The position numbers and the translations under genes are program-made. A stretch of DNA of 64,000 bases, taken from contig NZ_BIMA01000026.1 in the NCBI RefSeq assembly GCF_004000845.1, positions 1 to 64,000 of the forward strand. Reading direction: 5' to 3'. Position 1 is the stretch's first letter. The number at the start of each line of letters is the position of its first letter. The stretch comes from Paenibacillus koleovorans NBRC 103111. Lineage in GTDB: Bacteria > Bacillota > Bacilli > Paenibacillales > NBRC-103111. Under the pieces are notes generated by a model. It was not told the DNA's origin and did not search any database. It saw only the letters and a program-made list of their open reading frames with translations. Of this stretch, positions 17,085 through 26,281 are shown in pieces.

Positions 17085-18269
17085 ATGAATGTGACACTTT
17101 TCAATCGAATCCGCGGTTATGTAGCGATTGATGTGCGCGGCAACCGGCAAGAGCAGCTGCTGAATGCGCTTGTGAGCAAGCGGTTCCGGATTTGGGACGT
17201 CCGCCGCAAGGACGAGCAATCGGTGCGGCTCTATATGCTGCTCCGCGATTTTTTCCGCCTGAAGCCGATTTTGAAGGAGACAGGCTGCCGAATGCATGTG
17301 GTGGGCCGGTTCGGGCTTCCTTTTTGGCTGGACAAGCTGGGCCATCGCAAGACGTTCGCCATCGGGCTGGCTGCTTTTATCGTGGGTTTGTATCTTCTGT
17401 CTTCTATCGTCTGGCGCATCGATGTGGAAGGCAACGAGTCGATTGCGCGGTCCGATATTTTGCAAGCAGCCAAGCAGCAGGGGCTGTACCGGCTCCAGTG
17501 GAAATTCCGCATGGCCGCTCCGGATGAGCTGTCGGATGCCATACATCGGCAGTTGTCGGGGGTGTCTTGGGTGGGCGTGGAAGTGCATGGGACGAAGGTG
17601 CAGATCAAGATTGTGGAAGCGACGCGCCCCGACCAAAGTCCGCTCATGAATCCGAGGCATTTGGTTGCCTCCCAGAATGCGCTGGTGACCGAGATTTTGG
17701 CCGAGACGGGAAAACCGATCGCCAAACCGAACATGAATGTCAAAAAAGGCGATATTCTCATTTCCGGCATCATTGGAGAAGGGGCTTATTTGCAGACGGT
17801 CGTTGCGAAAGGAAAAGTGCGTGGCGTAGTTTGGCAGGAAGCCGTTGTGGAGATGCCTCTGGCGCAGAAGCAAAAAGTATATACGGGGGAGTCCAAAACC
17901 CGCAATTATTTGGTGCTGGGCAGTCGTGGGCTGCAAGTAACCGGTTATGGCAAGGTAAGCTATGAGAGGTTTGAGACCCATTCCGACCGGAAAGCGCTGG
18001 GGTGGAGAAAATACGTGCTGCCGATCGGCTGGTTGAAGGAAACCGTGATGGAGTCGCGGATCGAAGAGGTGCAGCTCGCTCCCGAGGAGGGGGCCGCCAT
18101 CGCGCTGGAGCAGGCCAGATCGGAAGTGATCGCGGGTGCGGGTAAGGATGCAAAGCTGCGCGGAGAAAAGATTCTTTTGCATGAAAAGTCGGACAATGGT
18201 AAAGTTTATATGAAAGTGCTTTTCGAAGTAGAGAAAGATATAGCCGTGGAACAGGCGATCGTGAACTGA
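17085..18269 (+). CDS. yqfD: Sporulation protein YqfD
   Basis: The 394-residue protein has a single membrane helix near 95-115 (FAIGLAAFIVGLYLLSSIVWRI, in two halves), with a cytoplasmic part before it and a large extracytoplasmic part after it containing NVKKGDILISG. This is the layout of YqfD, which acts with YqfC in the mother cell. I chose the ATG at 17085, preceded by GGGAGGACGAGG; a GTG at 17043 is open but has no site. It forms an operon with yqfC. Confidence 0.93.
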   Translation: MNVTLFNRIRGYVAIDVRGNRQEQLLNALVSKRFRIWDVRRKDEQSVRLYMLLRDFFRLKPILKETGCRMHVVGRFGLPFWLDKLGHRKTFAIGLAAFIVGLYLLSSIVWRIDVEGNESIARSDILQAAKQQGLYRLQWKFRMAAPDELSDAIHRQLSGVSWVGVEVHGTKVQIKIVEATRPDQSPLMNPRHLVASQNALVTEILAETGKPIAKPNMNVKKGDILISGIIGEGAYLQTVVAKGKVRGVVWQEAVVEMPLAQKQKVYTGESKTRNYLVLGSRGLQVTGYGKVSYERFETHSDRKALGWRKYVLPIGWLKETVMESRIEEVQLAPEEGAAIALEQARSEVIAGAGKDAKLRGEKILLHEKSDNGKVYMKVLFEVEKDIAVEQAIVN

Positions 18270-18284
18270 AGGAGAATGGGATAG

Positions 18285-19262
18285 TTGCCGGATCAAGTTA
18301 ATGTCAATGAACATGCTAACGGAATTAGAATACCTCTGAAGAGTACCGCAGAAGGTCTTGCTCTGTTCGGGCCACAGGATAAATTCATGCGGTTGATAGA
18401 GAGCAAGACGAGCGCGCATTTGTTCAGCCGCGAAGCCGAGCTCGTCATCCACGGCGAGCCTGCGGAAGTGGAATGGCTGGAACAATTGTTCGACGTGCTG
18501 CTGCAGCTCATACGCAGCGGTCTGATGCTGACCGAACGCGATGTGTCGTATGCCGTCGAACTGGCAAAGGAGCAGAAGGCCGACCAACTGCTCGATCTGC
18601 TGCGCGGAGAGATTGCTACGACGCAGAAGGGCAAGCCGATTCGAGTAAAGACGATCGGACAGCGCCACTACGTGTCTACGATCCGCAAGAAAGATATCGT
18701 ATTCGGCATCGGACCGGCCGGAACAGGCAAGACGTATTTGGCCGTTGTACTTGCTGTCGTCGCATTGAAGGAAGGTCAAGTCAAGCGTATCGTGCTGACC
18801 CGTCCGGCCGTGGAAGCCGGGGAAAGCCTCGGGTTTCTTCCCGGCGATCTGCAGGAGAAGGTGGATCCGTATTTGCGGCCGCTGTACGACGCCTTGAATG
18901 ATGTGCTGGGGCCGGAGCAGGTAGTCAAGTCGCTGGAGCGCGGGCTGATCGAGATTGCACCGCTCGCTTACATGCGCGGCCGTACGCTGGACGATTCGTT
19001 CATTATTCTCGATGAAGCGCAGAATACGACGCCGGAGCAGATGAAGATGTTCCTGACCCGTCTCGGCTTCGGGTCGAAGATGGTCATCACGGGCGATGTG
19101 ACGCAGATCGATTTGCCGCGTGGCAAAAACTCGGGGTTGGTGGAAGCCGAGCGCATATTGAAGTCGATCGAGGAGATCGGTATTGTTCATTTTACGGAAC
19201 AGGACGTCGTGCGGCATTCATTGGTGCAGAAAATCATCATGGCCTACTCCGAGCAGGCTTGA
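18285..19262 (+). CDS. phoH: PhoH-family ATPase
   Basis: The 325-residue protein has a KH-like N-terminal region and a PhoH P-loop ATPase domain from about 120: FGIGPAGTGKTYLAVVLA is Walker A, LTRPAVEAGESLGFLPGD is the PhoH signature and FIILDEAQNTTPEQMKM is Walker B. The biological role is probably RNA-linked; it lies next to ybeY in most Firmicutes. The likely start is TTG 18285, with GGAG ten bases upstream and no usable ATG before the conserved region. A second PhoH-type gene, ylaK, lies at 47685. Confidence 0.94.
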   Translation: MPDQVNVNEHANGIRIPLKSTAEGLALFGPQDKFMRLIESKTSAHLFSREAELVIHGEPAEVEWLEQLFDVLLQLIRSGLMLTERDVSYAVELAKEQKADQLLDLLRGEIATTQKGKPIRVKTIGQRHYVSTIRKKDIVFGIGPAGTGKTYLAVVLAVVALKEGQVKRIVLTRPAVEAGESLGFLPGDLQEKVDPYLRPLYDALNDVLGPEQVVKSLERGLIEIAPLAYMRGRTLDDSFIILDEAQNTTPEQMKMFLTRLGFGSKMVITGDVTQIDLPRGKNSGLVEAERILKSIEEIGIVHFTEQDVVRHSLVQKIIMAYSEQA

Positions 19263-19327
19263 GCCTTCGCAGGACCCGGTGCAACCGAGCCCCGTTCCTG
19301 GGAAATGAACAAAGGGGATAGAACGCA

Positions 19328-21574
19328 GTGATTCCAAATCAGCGATTATCGATCAAGGGCAAATCGTTTTCTTACCGGACGGGCGGTTGGAAGTACAGTA
19401 TCGGCGTTCGGGTATTGCTGCTGCTGCTGCTCGCCGTCATATTCTACATGTCGTTGTCCGGCAAGTGGATTCCGGAACGGTACGATATCCGGCTTGGCGT
19501 CGTCAGCGATCGAACGATCTTTGCGCCTACGCAGATCGAGAATGCGATCGAGACTCAGAAGGCGAAGGAAGAAGCCGGCAAGAAGGTGCAGCCGGTCTTT
19601 ACGATCGTCCCGATGAAAAACGAGCAGATGGTCGCGGTGATTTACGAGAAGCTGCGGCAGATCAACGCCGACGAGCAATTGGCGCTGAACGACAAGGTGA
19701 ATGTGTTCCGCAATGTGTTTCCCGTTATTTATAAGGATCATACCGATATGATTTATCGTTCCATCTCGCCTGGTCCGGGCAGCGATCTGTTCGTGGCGGA
19801 GATGAAGGCGCGGATGGAAGAGCAGCCTTACCGCATCCCGGAAGAGATGTATTTCAAGTTCCCGCGGCTCTTGAAGGAAGACTTGGCCGTCATGGAGCCG
19901 GTGACTGTCGAGATCGTCACGCGGCTGATGGCCGACCAGATCCAGAACGCCCAGACGGCACGAGCGAAGGTAGCGGAGCTGGTCAACGCGTCTTCGCTTG
20001 CGAAGGCGACGAACCGCGAGCTCGTACAAGAGATCGCCCGTTTCGCCTTGACACCGAATCGGTTCCTGAACCAACAGGCGACGGACGAGGAGAAAGCACA
20101 GGCGCGCGATAACACAAAGCCTGTCTACATCAACAAGGACGACATTCTTGTGCAGAAGGGCGAGCTCGTGACCGAAGAGCTGTACCAGCGGGTGAAATCC
20201 GCCGGGCTGCTCAAGGAGAAGGTCAATTATTGGCCGCAGCTCGGCCTCGCGATAACATCCTTGCTGATGACCGTTGGGCTCTACATGTTCATTCGCCACA
20301 GCGAGTTGCCGATCCGTACTAACAATGTCCAGCTCGTCATGCTGATTGTCATTGTGCTGCTCAACGTGGTCGGAATGAAGATCATCGCTTTGGGGCAAAA
20401 TTTGGAATATCCGTATATCGGGTATTTGGTGCCGGCGGCGATGGGCAGCATGCTGATAGCCCTGATGCTCGATATACCTCTAGCCGTCATCTCGGCTTTG
20501 CTATTCAGTATCATTTCCAGCGTGCTGTTCAACATCAACGACGAGCTGTTCGACTTCCGCTACGGCTTTGTGTCGCTTGTGACGGGGCTTACGTCGGTGT
20601 TCGCCGCCCAGCGTGCCAACCAGCGGGCTTCCATCTTGAAGGTCGGCACGATGACTTCAATTACAGGAGCCGCTGCCGTTATTGCGCTTACACTGCTGGA
20701 GAACGACTATACGCGCAATCAGATTTTGTTCTCAACTTGCTTCGCGGTTGCGGCCGGGTTGCTGACCGCGGTGCTCGTCATCGGTTTGATGCCTTTTTTC
20801 GAGGCGGCGTTCGGCATCTTGTCGCCGCTCAAGCTCGTCGAGCTGTCCAACCCGAACCATCCGCTGCTGCGCAAGCTGCTGACGGAGACACCTGGCACGT
20901 ACCACCACAGCGTAATGGTAGGCAACCTGTCGGAGGCGGCGGCCGAGTCGGTCGGCGCAGATGGGCTGCTGTGCCGGGTCGGATCGTTCTATCATGACAT
21001 CGGCAAGACGCGGCGCCCGAGCTATTTTATCGAGAATCAGATGAATATCGAGAATCCGCATGACCGGATTGATCCGGAGCTTAGCAAATCGATTATCGTC
21101 GCCCATGCCCGGGACGGCGTGGAGATGCTCAAGGAGCAACGCATCCCGAAGCCGATCCGCGATATCGCAGAGCAGCATCACGGCACGACGCTGTTGAAGT
21201 TTTTTTACCACAAGGCGCTTAAGAGGCAGGCTGATGAGCCTGGGGAAGAGCCGGTCATCGAAGAGGATTTCCGCTACCCCGGCCCGAAGGCGCAGTCGAA
21301 GGAAGCTGCGATTGTCGGCATCGCCGACGGCGTAGAAGCGGCGGTGCGTTCGCTGCGCAACCCTACGATTGAGCAGATCGATTCCACCGTGCGCAAAATT
21401 ATAAAGGAACGGCTCGACGACGGACAGTTCAACGATTGCGATTTGACGCTGAAGGAGCTGGAGACGATCGCGAAGACGCTTAACGAGACGCTGCTCGGCA
21501 TTTTCCATTCGCGCATCGAGTATCCGAGCGAGCTGCCGTCGAAGAGCGACACCAAGGGAGTGAGCAAGGCATGA
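19328..21574 (+). CDS. pgpH: Cyclic-di-AMP phosphodiesterase PgpH
   Basis: The 748-residue membrane protein has a first helix near 27-45, a large extracellular 7TMR-HDED region (about 50-300), seven membrane helices (about 310-500) and a cytoplasmic HD hydrolase domain (about 520-715) with HHSVMVGNLSEAAAE and FYHDIGKTRRPSYF. PgpH hydrolyses c-di-AMP and so affects osmotic and cell-wall balance. The start is GTG 19328 with AAAGGGG upstream. It overlaps ybeY by four bases, as in a compact operon. Confidence 0.95.
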   Translation: MIPNQRLSIKGKSFSYRTGGWKYSIGVRVLLLLLLAVIFYMSLSGKWIPERYDIRLGVVSDRTIFAPTQIENAIETQKAKEEAGKKVQPVFTIVPMKNEQMVAVIYEKLRQINADEQLALNDKVNVFRNVFPVIYKDHTDMIYRSISPGPGSDLFVAEMKARMEEQPYRIPEEMYFKFPRLLKEDLAVMEPVTVEIVTRLMADQIQNAQTARAKVAELVNASSLAKATNRELVQEIARFALTPNRFLNQQATDEEKAQARDNTKPVYINKDDILVQKGELVTEELYQRVKSAGLLKEKVNYWPQLGLAITSLLMTVGLYMFIRHSELPIRTNNVQLVMLIVIVLLNVVGMKIIALGQNLEYPYIGYLVPAAMGSMLIALMLDIPLAVISALLFSIISSVLFNINDELFDFRYGFVSLVTGLTSVFAAQRANQRASILKVGTMTSITGAAAVIALTLLENDYTRNQILFSTCFAVAAGLLTAVLVIGLMPFFEAAFGILSPLKLVELSNPNHPLLRKLLTETPGTYHHSVMVGNLSEAAAESVGADGLLCRVGSFYHDIGKTRRPSYFIENQMNIENPHDRIDPELSKSIIVAHARDGVEMLKEQRIPKPIRDIAEQHHGTTLLKFFYHKALKRQADEPGEEPVIEEDFRYPGPKAQSKEAAIVGIADGVEAAVRSLRNPTIEQIDSTVRKIIKERLDDGQFNDCDLTLKELETIAKTLNETLLGIFHSRIEYPSELPSKSDTKGVSKA

Positions 21575-22134
21575 CATTGAAGCTGGAATGGACGAACGAG
21601 CAAGAAGCGCTGCCGATTTCGGATGGCTTGATCGAGAAGCTGGAGCAATTGCTGAAGCTGGCCGGCGAGCAGGAAGACATCAACTATGGAGAGGTAGCGC
21701 TCAGCTTCGTCGACGACGAGGCCATCCTTGCGCTGAATAAAGAGTACCGGGGAATCGACCGTCCGACGGATGTGCTGTCATTTTCGATGCTCGAGACGAC
21801 GCCTGATGAGATCGAGATCGTGTTCGGCGACGAAGATGAGGAAGACGACGAGGATGGGGAAGCCGCCGACGATGACGATCAAGAGGATGCCGACGGCGAC
21901 GAGGAAGACGAAGACGACGATTATCCGGAGCCGCTCGGCGACATCGTCATCTCGATCCCGCGGGCGATCGCTCAGGCTGAAGAATACGGTCATTCCGTCG
22001 AACGAGAGATCGGCTTCCTGTTCGTTCACGGGTTCCTTCACTTGCTCGGCTATGATCACGAGGACGAAGCGACCGAACGCCATATGTTTGCCCAGCAGGA
22101 GAAGGTGCTGCTAAAGGCGGGTTTAACCCGTTGA
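21571..22134 (+). CDS. ybeY: rRNA maturation endonuclease YbeY with acidic insertion
   Basis: YbeY is a zinc-dependent RNase needed for 16S rRNA 3' maturation and ribosome quality control. The metal site HxxxHxxxxxH is intact (H153, H157, H163 in HGFLHLLGYDH), and RPTDVLSF precedes it. The protein has 187 residues against about 155 in the family. The extra length is an acidic stretch at 87-117, where 25 of 31 residues are Asp or Glu, between RPTDVLSFSMLE and LGDIVIS. It begins inside the pgpH stop (ATGA) and overlaps dgkA by four bases. Confidence 0.95.
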   Translation: MTLKLEWTNEQEALPISDGLIEKLEQLLKLAGEQEDINYGEVALSFVDDEAILALNKEYRGIDRPTDVLSFSMLETTPDEIEIVFGDEDEEDDEDGEAADDDDQEDADGDEEDEDDDYPEPLGDIVISIPRAIAQAEEYGHSVEREIGFLFVHGFLHLLGYDHEDEATERHMFAQQEKVLLKAGLTR

Positions 22135-22844
22135 GAGACGTCAAACGATTCCGCCGCAGCTTCCGATATGCTTATGAAGGGCTGCATTACGCGCTATCGA
22201 CGCAACAAAATATGCAATTCCATTTCTCCGTCGGGCTGATCGCGCTCATCCTGGCGCTGGTGTTCAAGCTACCGAAGGTGGAGGTCCTGTTCCTCCTGCT
22301 CGCGATCACGCTTGTCATCGTCACCGAGCTGATCAACACCGCCGTGGAGAAAGCGGTCGATCTGGCGATGCCGGACTTGCATCCGCTAGCCAAAATCGCC
22401 AAAGACGTTGCCGCAGCCTCGGTGTTAGTGTCTGCGGTTTTTGCCGCTGTTACGGGGATGATCGTGTTCTACGAGCCGATCGACCGGCTGCTCCGCAAGG
22501 GCGAGCTGCTTGGAGGCGGTGCGGTGACGCCGGGTCTTGTCTGGACGTTGATCGCTTTGATCGCGATGCTCGCGATCGTGCTCCAGTCCCGATTCTCGCA
22601 CAAACATGCCGCTCGGCCGATCAAGCCTAGCTTGTTAGCCGCCGTAGCCTGTTCATTGTCCACTTGGGTGACGCTGCTCACATCGCAATCGTTGATCGCT
22701 TTGCTGGGATTCGCCTTGACGATACTGATGCTGTATATTTTATATGACGGCAAGCGGACAGGATTGCTGTCGCTGCTCGCCGGCGCCTTGCTGGGAAGCG
22801 GACTGACGGCGGCAGTGTTTACTTGGATTCATACTTTTTCATAA
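22131..22844 (+). CDS. dgkA: Undecaprenol kinase DgkA family with C-terminal membrane extension
   Basis: Residues 1-125 match Gram-positive DgkA, the undecaprenol kinase that feeds the lipid carrier pool for cell-wall synthesis: TEQNMQFH-like TQQNMQFHF, ITLVIVTELINTAVEKAVDL and HPLAKIAKDVAAASVL are all present. Residues 140-237 add about three or four membrane helices and a YDGKRTG loop not present in the roughly 130-residue B. subtilis enzyme. The start is TTG 22131, overlapping the ybeY stop (TTGA). The extension is unassigned. Confidence 0.88.
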   Translation: MRDVKRFRRSFRYAYEGLHYALSTQQNMQFHFSVGLIALILALVFKLPKVEVLFLLLAITLVIVTELINTAVEKAVDLAMPDLHPLAKIAKDVAAASVLVSAVFAAVTGMIVFYEPIDRLLRKGELLGGGAVTPGLVWTLIALIAMLAIVLQSRFSHKHAARPIKPSLLAAVACSLSTWVTLLTSQSLIALLGFALTILMLYILYDGKRTGLLSLLAGALLGSGLTAAVFTWIHTFS

Positions 22845-22884
22845 CCGACCGCCCACCCACCTACTTCTGAAGAAGCGAGCGTGA

Positions 22885-23322
22885 ATGCCAATGCCGGATT
22901 CCAATCCAGTCGCACCTGCAGAAACGATTCAGCCGGAAGTATTGATCAGCCACGCAATCGAAGCGGCGCGCCGGGCATATGCGCCTTATTCCAACTTCCG
23001 TGTGGGCGCCGCCTTGTTGGACGATCAAGGTCATATTCATTACGGCTGCAACGTAGAGAATGCCGCTTACGGACCGACGAACTGTGCGGAGCGGACGGCA
23101 TTGTTCCGAGCGATCGCAGACGGCAACGCCCCCAAGAGCTTCAAGGCGATGGCGGTCGTAGGCGATACCCCGGGACCCATTAGCCCCTGCGGCATTTGCC
23201 GTCAAGTCATCTCGGAGCTGTGCGCTCCCGACATGCCCGTCATTCTTGCCAACACGGCAGGCACTTACGCGGTGACGAACATCGCGGAGCTGCTGCCCGG
23301 CGCTTTTCAACTGGAACCTTAG
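22885..23322 (+). CDS. cdd: Cytidine deaminase
   Basis: The 145-residue enzyme deaminates cytidine and deoxycytidine in pyrimidine salvage. It has the tetrameric-type zinc site: NCAERTAL with the Cys and catalytic Glu, and PCGICRQ with the other two Cys. AYAPYSNFRVGAAL and GCNVENAAYGPTNC are characteristic. Ten to fifteen residues at the N-terminus are extra, and an ATG at 22891 is an alternative start. It is in the usual dgkA-cdd-era order. Confidence 0.95.
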   Translation: MPMPDSNPVAPAETIQPEVLISHAIEAARRAYAPYSNFRVGAALLDDQGHIHYGCNVENAAYGPTNCAERTALFRAIADGNAPKSFKAMAVVGDTPGPISPCGICRQVISELCAPDMPVILANTAGTYAVTNIAELLPGAFQLEP

Positions 23323-23334
23323 AGGAGACTCGCT

Positions 23335-24231
23335 ATGACCAAAGGCTTCAAATCCGGCTTCGCGTCCATTATCGGCCGTCCGAACGTCGGCAAATCGACC
23401 TTGCTGAACCAAGTCGTCGGGCAAAAAATTGCCATCATGTCGGATAAACCCCAGACGACCCGCAATAAAATTCAAGGCGTTTATACGACCGAAACCATGC
23501 AAATCGTATTCCTGGACACGCCGGGCATTCACAAGCCGAAGTCCAAGCTCGGAAGCTTCATGATGAAGGTAGCGGAAAGCACGTTCCACGAGGTGGATGT
23601 CATCCTCTTCGTAATTGACGTCGTCGAGGGACTCGGCGGAGGCGATCGTTTCATTCTGGAGCAGCTGAAAGACGTCAAGACACCGGTTATTCTCGTGATG
23701 AACAAGATCGATCAAGTGCAGCCGGAAGCGCTGCTGCCGATCATCGCCACGTACAAGGATTTGTACGCCTTCGCCGAGATCATCCCCGTTTCCGCCATGA
23801 GCGGCAACAACGTCAACACGCTCCTGCAGCAGCTCGGCCGTTATTTGCCGGAAGGACCTCACTACTATCCGGGAGATCAGGTGACCGACTACCCGGAGCA
23901 GTTCATCTGTGCGGAGCTCATCCGCGAGAAAATTTTGCACCAGACGCGAGAAGAAATTCCGCATTCGATCGCCGTCGCGATTGAGGATATGAAGGTGCAG
24001 GAGAACGGGCTGGTCGATATCTCCGCCGTCATCTACGTGGAGCGGGATTCTCAGAAGGGCATCATCATCGGCAAACAAGGCGCGCTGCTGAAGGAAATCG
24101 GCCGCCAAGCCCGCAAGGATATCGAAGCGCTGCTGGGCTCGAAAATTTTTCTCCAGCTCTGGGTGAAGGTCAAAAAAGATTGGCGCAACCAAGAGCATGT
24201 GCTGAAGGATCTCGGCTTCCGGCTCGACTGA
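23335..24231 (+). CDS. era: GTPase Era
   Basis: The 298-residue GTPase binds 16S rRNA and assists 30S assembly. Motifs: [12 protein letters not shown] (G1), TTR switch (G2), DTPGIHKPK (G3), NKID (G4) and SAMSG (G5). The C-terminal KH domain contains [15 protein letters not shown]. The length is normal, and the ATG follows AGGAG. It lies with ybeY, which acts in the same process. Confidence 0.97.
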   Translation: MTKGFKSGFASIIGRPNVGKSTLLNQVVGQKIAIMSDKPQTTRNKIQGVYTTETMQIVFLDTPGIHKPKSKLGSFMMKVAESTFHEVDVILFVIDVVEGLGGGDRFILEQLKDVKTPVILVMNKIDQVQPEALLPIIATYKDLYAFAEIIPVSAMSGNNVNTLLQQLGRYLPEGPHYYPGDQVTDYPEQFICAELIREKILHQTREEIPHSIAVAIEDMKVQENGLVDISAVIYVERDSQKGIIIGKQGALLKEIGRQARKDIEALLGSKIFLQLWVKVKKDWRNQEHVLKDLGFRLD

Positions 24232-24331
24232 GCGATCTGGTTGGCCATTCCAATTATTGCTTTGGATAGGGAAACCGCGCCGCGTGTATGCTACCTAATG
24301 AGCAGCAGACCGTCTCATTGGGAGGATACAA

Positions 24332-24469
24332 ATGCGCGATTTCTCGTGGAAGTATTTTACGTTGACTGGTGATGTGGAGTCTTACCTGCTATACAAAGAA
24401 TGGAATCGGAATGGTGGAGAATCGGAGCAGGAGGAGGCGGAGCCGCTTCCGGACGAATTGGACGGTTAA
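24332..24469 (+). CDS. yqzL: Small protein YqzL
   Basis: This 45-residue frame begins MRDFSWKYFTLTGDVESYLL, the YqzL pattern of an aromatic N-terminus followed by TG-x-V-x-x-YLLYKE, and ends in an acidic tail. It has GGGAGG eight bases before the ATG. It occupies the era-yqzL-recO position known from other Bacillales. Function unknown. Confidence 0.85.
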   Translation: MRDFSWKYFTLTGDVESYLLYKEWNRNGGESEQEEAEPLPDELDG

Positions 24470-24525
24470 CGGATCGCCGGGCTCCGGAACGGACCGAGAC
24501 GATCGGTTCGGGGAGGAGACCAAAC

Positions 24526-25272
24526 ATGCTGTATCGGGTCAATGGGATCGTCATCCGCAGCTTCGATTATGGGGAAGGCAACAAGATTATAACGATCTTG
24601 ACGAATGAATATGGCAAGATGAGCGTGATGGTGCGGGGAGCGAAGAAGGTGAAGAGCCGCTATTCGGCCATCACGCAGCTGTTTACATATGGGGAATTCG
24701 TGTTTTTCAAATCCGGCTCGATGGGCAATTTGAGCGCAGGAGAGATTATTAAGCCGTACAACAAGCTGAGAGAAGACATTCACAAGGCGGCCTACGGCTC
24801 CTATTTGGCCGAGTTGACTGAGAAGCTGCTTGGCGAGCAGGACCGTGCGGGCTGGGTGTTCGATCAACTGCTTGCCGCGTTCGATGCGATGGAGGCGGAC
24901 AAAGATTTGCAGATCGTGACGCACATCTATGAAATGCGTTTATTGGCGTTGGCGGGGTACGAGCCGGACATGAGCCAATGTGTGTCCTGCGGAGCGGAGA
25001 GCAAGGAAATGTCACTGAGCGCCGCCATGGGCGGCGCGCTTTGCCCTCGATGTCGGCATCTCGATCCCCAAGCTATCCCGCTGGCCGAAAGTGTTGTCAG
25101 GCTAATCCGATTGTTCCAGCGAATGGACATTGCGCGACTCGGGCAAATCGACCTTGCGGATTCAACCCGCTCGCTGCTCAAAACAGCCATCCGTCGCTTA
25201 TACGACACTCATATCGATGTGAAATGGAAATCCAGGCAGTTTCTCGATCAGATGGAGAAATACGGCATATGA
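24526..25272 (+). CDS. recO: DNA repair protein RecO
   Basis: The 248-residue protein has an N-terminal OB-fold starting MLYRVNGIVIRSFDYGE and a zinc site CVSCG...LCPRC (about 147-170). RecO loads RecA with RecR and anneals strands in gap repair. I chose ATG 24526 after GGGGAGGAG; longer open frame upstream overlaps yqzL and is not RecO-like. In B. subtilis glyQS follows recO, but here yqfL follows directly. Confidence 0.95.
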   Translation: MLYRVNGIVIRSFDYGEGNKIITILTNEYGKMSVMVRGAKKVKSRYSAITQLFTYGEFVFFKSGSMGNLSAGEIIKPYNKLREDIHKAAYGSYLAELTEKLLGEQDRAGWVFDQLLAAFDAMEADKDLQIVTHIYEMRLLALAGYEPDMSQCVSCGAESKEMSLSAAMGGALCPRCRHLDPQAIPLAESVVRLIRLFQRMDIARLGQIDLADSTRSLLKTAIRRLYDTHIDVKWKSRQFLDQMEKYGI

Positions 25273-25287
25273 CCGGCTGCCGTTCAT

Positions 25288-25316
25288 TTGACAAGGCCGA
25301 CTCGGTCTGCTAGTAT
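25288..25316 (+). promoter_or_regulatory. SigA promoter upstream of yqfL
   Basis: TTGACA (25288-25293), 17-base spacer, TAGTAT (25311-25316). Transcription would start near 25323. Confidence 0.75.
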
Positions 25317-25338
25317 AGTCCGAAAGCAGAATATAATT

Positions 25339-25377
25339 CTCCCGTCGTGCCACGCTTTTACCAGGACGGGAGTTTTT
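25339..25377 (+). terminator. Leader terminator between promoter and yqfL
   Basis: CTCCCGTC (25339-25346) pairs perfectly with GACGGGAG (25365-25372), followed by TTTTT. It lies downstream of a good promoter and upstream of the yqfL start, so it either attenuates yqfL, ends a transcript of about 55 bases, or stops read-through from recO. Confidence 0.7.
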
Positions 25378-25412
25378 GCGTTCTCGGCAAATCGGACGGG
25401 GGGATGAGGAGC

Positions 25413-26222
25413 ATGAGTAACAAGAAGCCGATTGTGTACGTCGTATCGGATTCGGCCGGCGATACCGGGGAAGCGGTGCTGCGGGCGGCCGCGATTCAAT
25501 TTCACCCGCTGACGGTGGAAATCCGGCGGGCTTCCTATATTATGGACCGCGCCGGCGTCGATCGGGTGCTGGAGGAAGCTAACCGGGAGAAGGCGGTCAT
25601 TTTGTTCACGCTCGTGATCCCGGAGCTCAGGGATCATTTGACCGGGCGAGCGGGCAAGCTGGGGGTAGCGACCATCGATCTCCTCGGCCCGATCATCTCC
25701 CGGCTGGAGAGCGTACTCAACAAGGAAGCGCTTCATCAGCCCGGTTTGATCCATCAGCTGGATGAAGATTATTTCAAGAAGGTGGAGGCGGTCGAGTTCG
25801 CGGTCAAATACGACGACGGACGCGACTTCTCCGGCGTGCTTCAAGCGGATATCGTGCTCGTAGGCGTCTCGCGGACTTCGAAGACGCCGCTCTCCATGTA
25901 TTTGGCCCACCGGATGTTCAAGGTGGCCAACGTCCCGCTCGTGCCGGAGCTGAAGCCGCCGGAGCAGCTATTCTCGATTCCGAGCCGGAAAATTGTCGGC
26001 CTCGTGATTGATCCCGAGAAGCTGAATATGATTCGCAAGGAACGGCTCAAAAGCTTGGGTTTGTCGGGGAATGCGATGTATGCGCAGGTGGAACGAATCA
26101 AGCAGGAGCTGGAGCACGCGCAAAAAATCATGTCTCGATTAGGCTGCTTCGTGATCGACGTGTCGAATAAGGCCGTAGAAGAAACGGCTAGCGTAATTGT
26201 CGGCATGTTCCGCGGACGTTAG
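25413..26222 (+). CDS. yqfL: Pyruvate phosphate dikinase / PEP synthase regulatory protein (DUF299)
   Basis: The 269-residue protein has the DUF299 layout: VVSDSAGDTGEAVLRAA at the N-terminus and a P-loop-like GVSRTSKTPLSMYLA near residue 150. Members are bifunctional kinases and pyrophosphorylases that switch pyruvate phosphate dikinase or PEP synthase off and on by threonine phosphorylation. The ATG at 25413 is preceded by GAGGAG; ATG 25404 is possible. It has its own promoter and leader terminator. Confidence 0.92.
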   Translation: MSNKKPIVYVVSDSAGDTGEAVLRAAAIQFHPLTVEIRRASYIMDRAGVDRVLEEANREKAVILFTLVIPELRDHLTGRAGKLGVATIDLLGPIISRLESVLNKEALHQPGLIHQLDEDYFKKVEAVEFAVKYDDGRDFSGVLQADIVLVGVSRTSKTPLSMYLAHRMFKVANVPLVPELKPPEQLFSIPSRKIVGLVIDPEKLNMIRKERLKSLGLSGNAMYAQVERIKQELEHAQKIMSRLGCFVIDVSNKAVEETASVIVGMFRGR

Positions 26223-26281
26223 CATTTCGGCCTCAAAGCAAAGAAGGAATTTGGACGTTAGAAGCGTATATTAATACTAGT

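Noticed and set aside
17049-19217. 722-codon minus-strand frame opposite yqfD and phoH
   Set aside because: His/Gln/Leu-rich shadow caused by GC-biased codon use in the real genes; crosses two genes.
22861-24198. 445-codon minus-strand frame opposite cdd and era
   Set aside because: Shadow; the plus strand carries era with all GTPase motifs.
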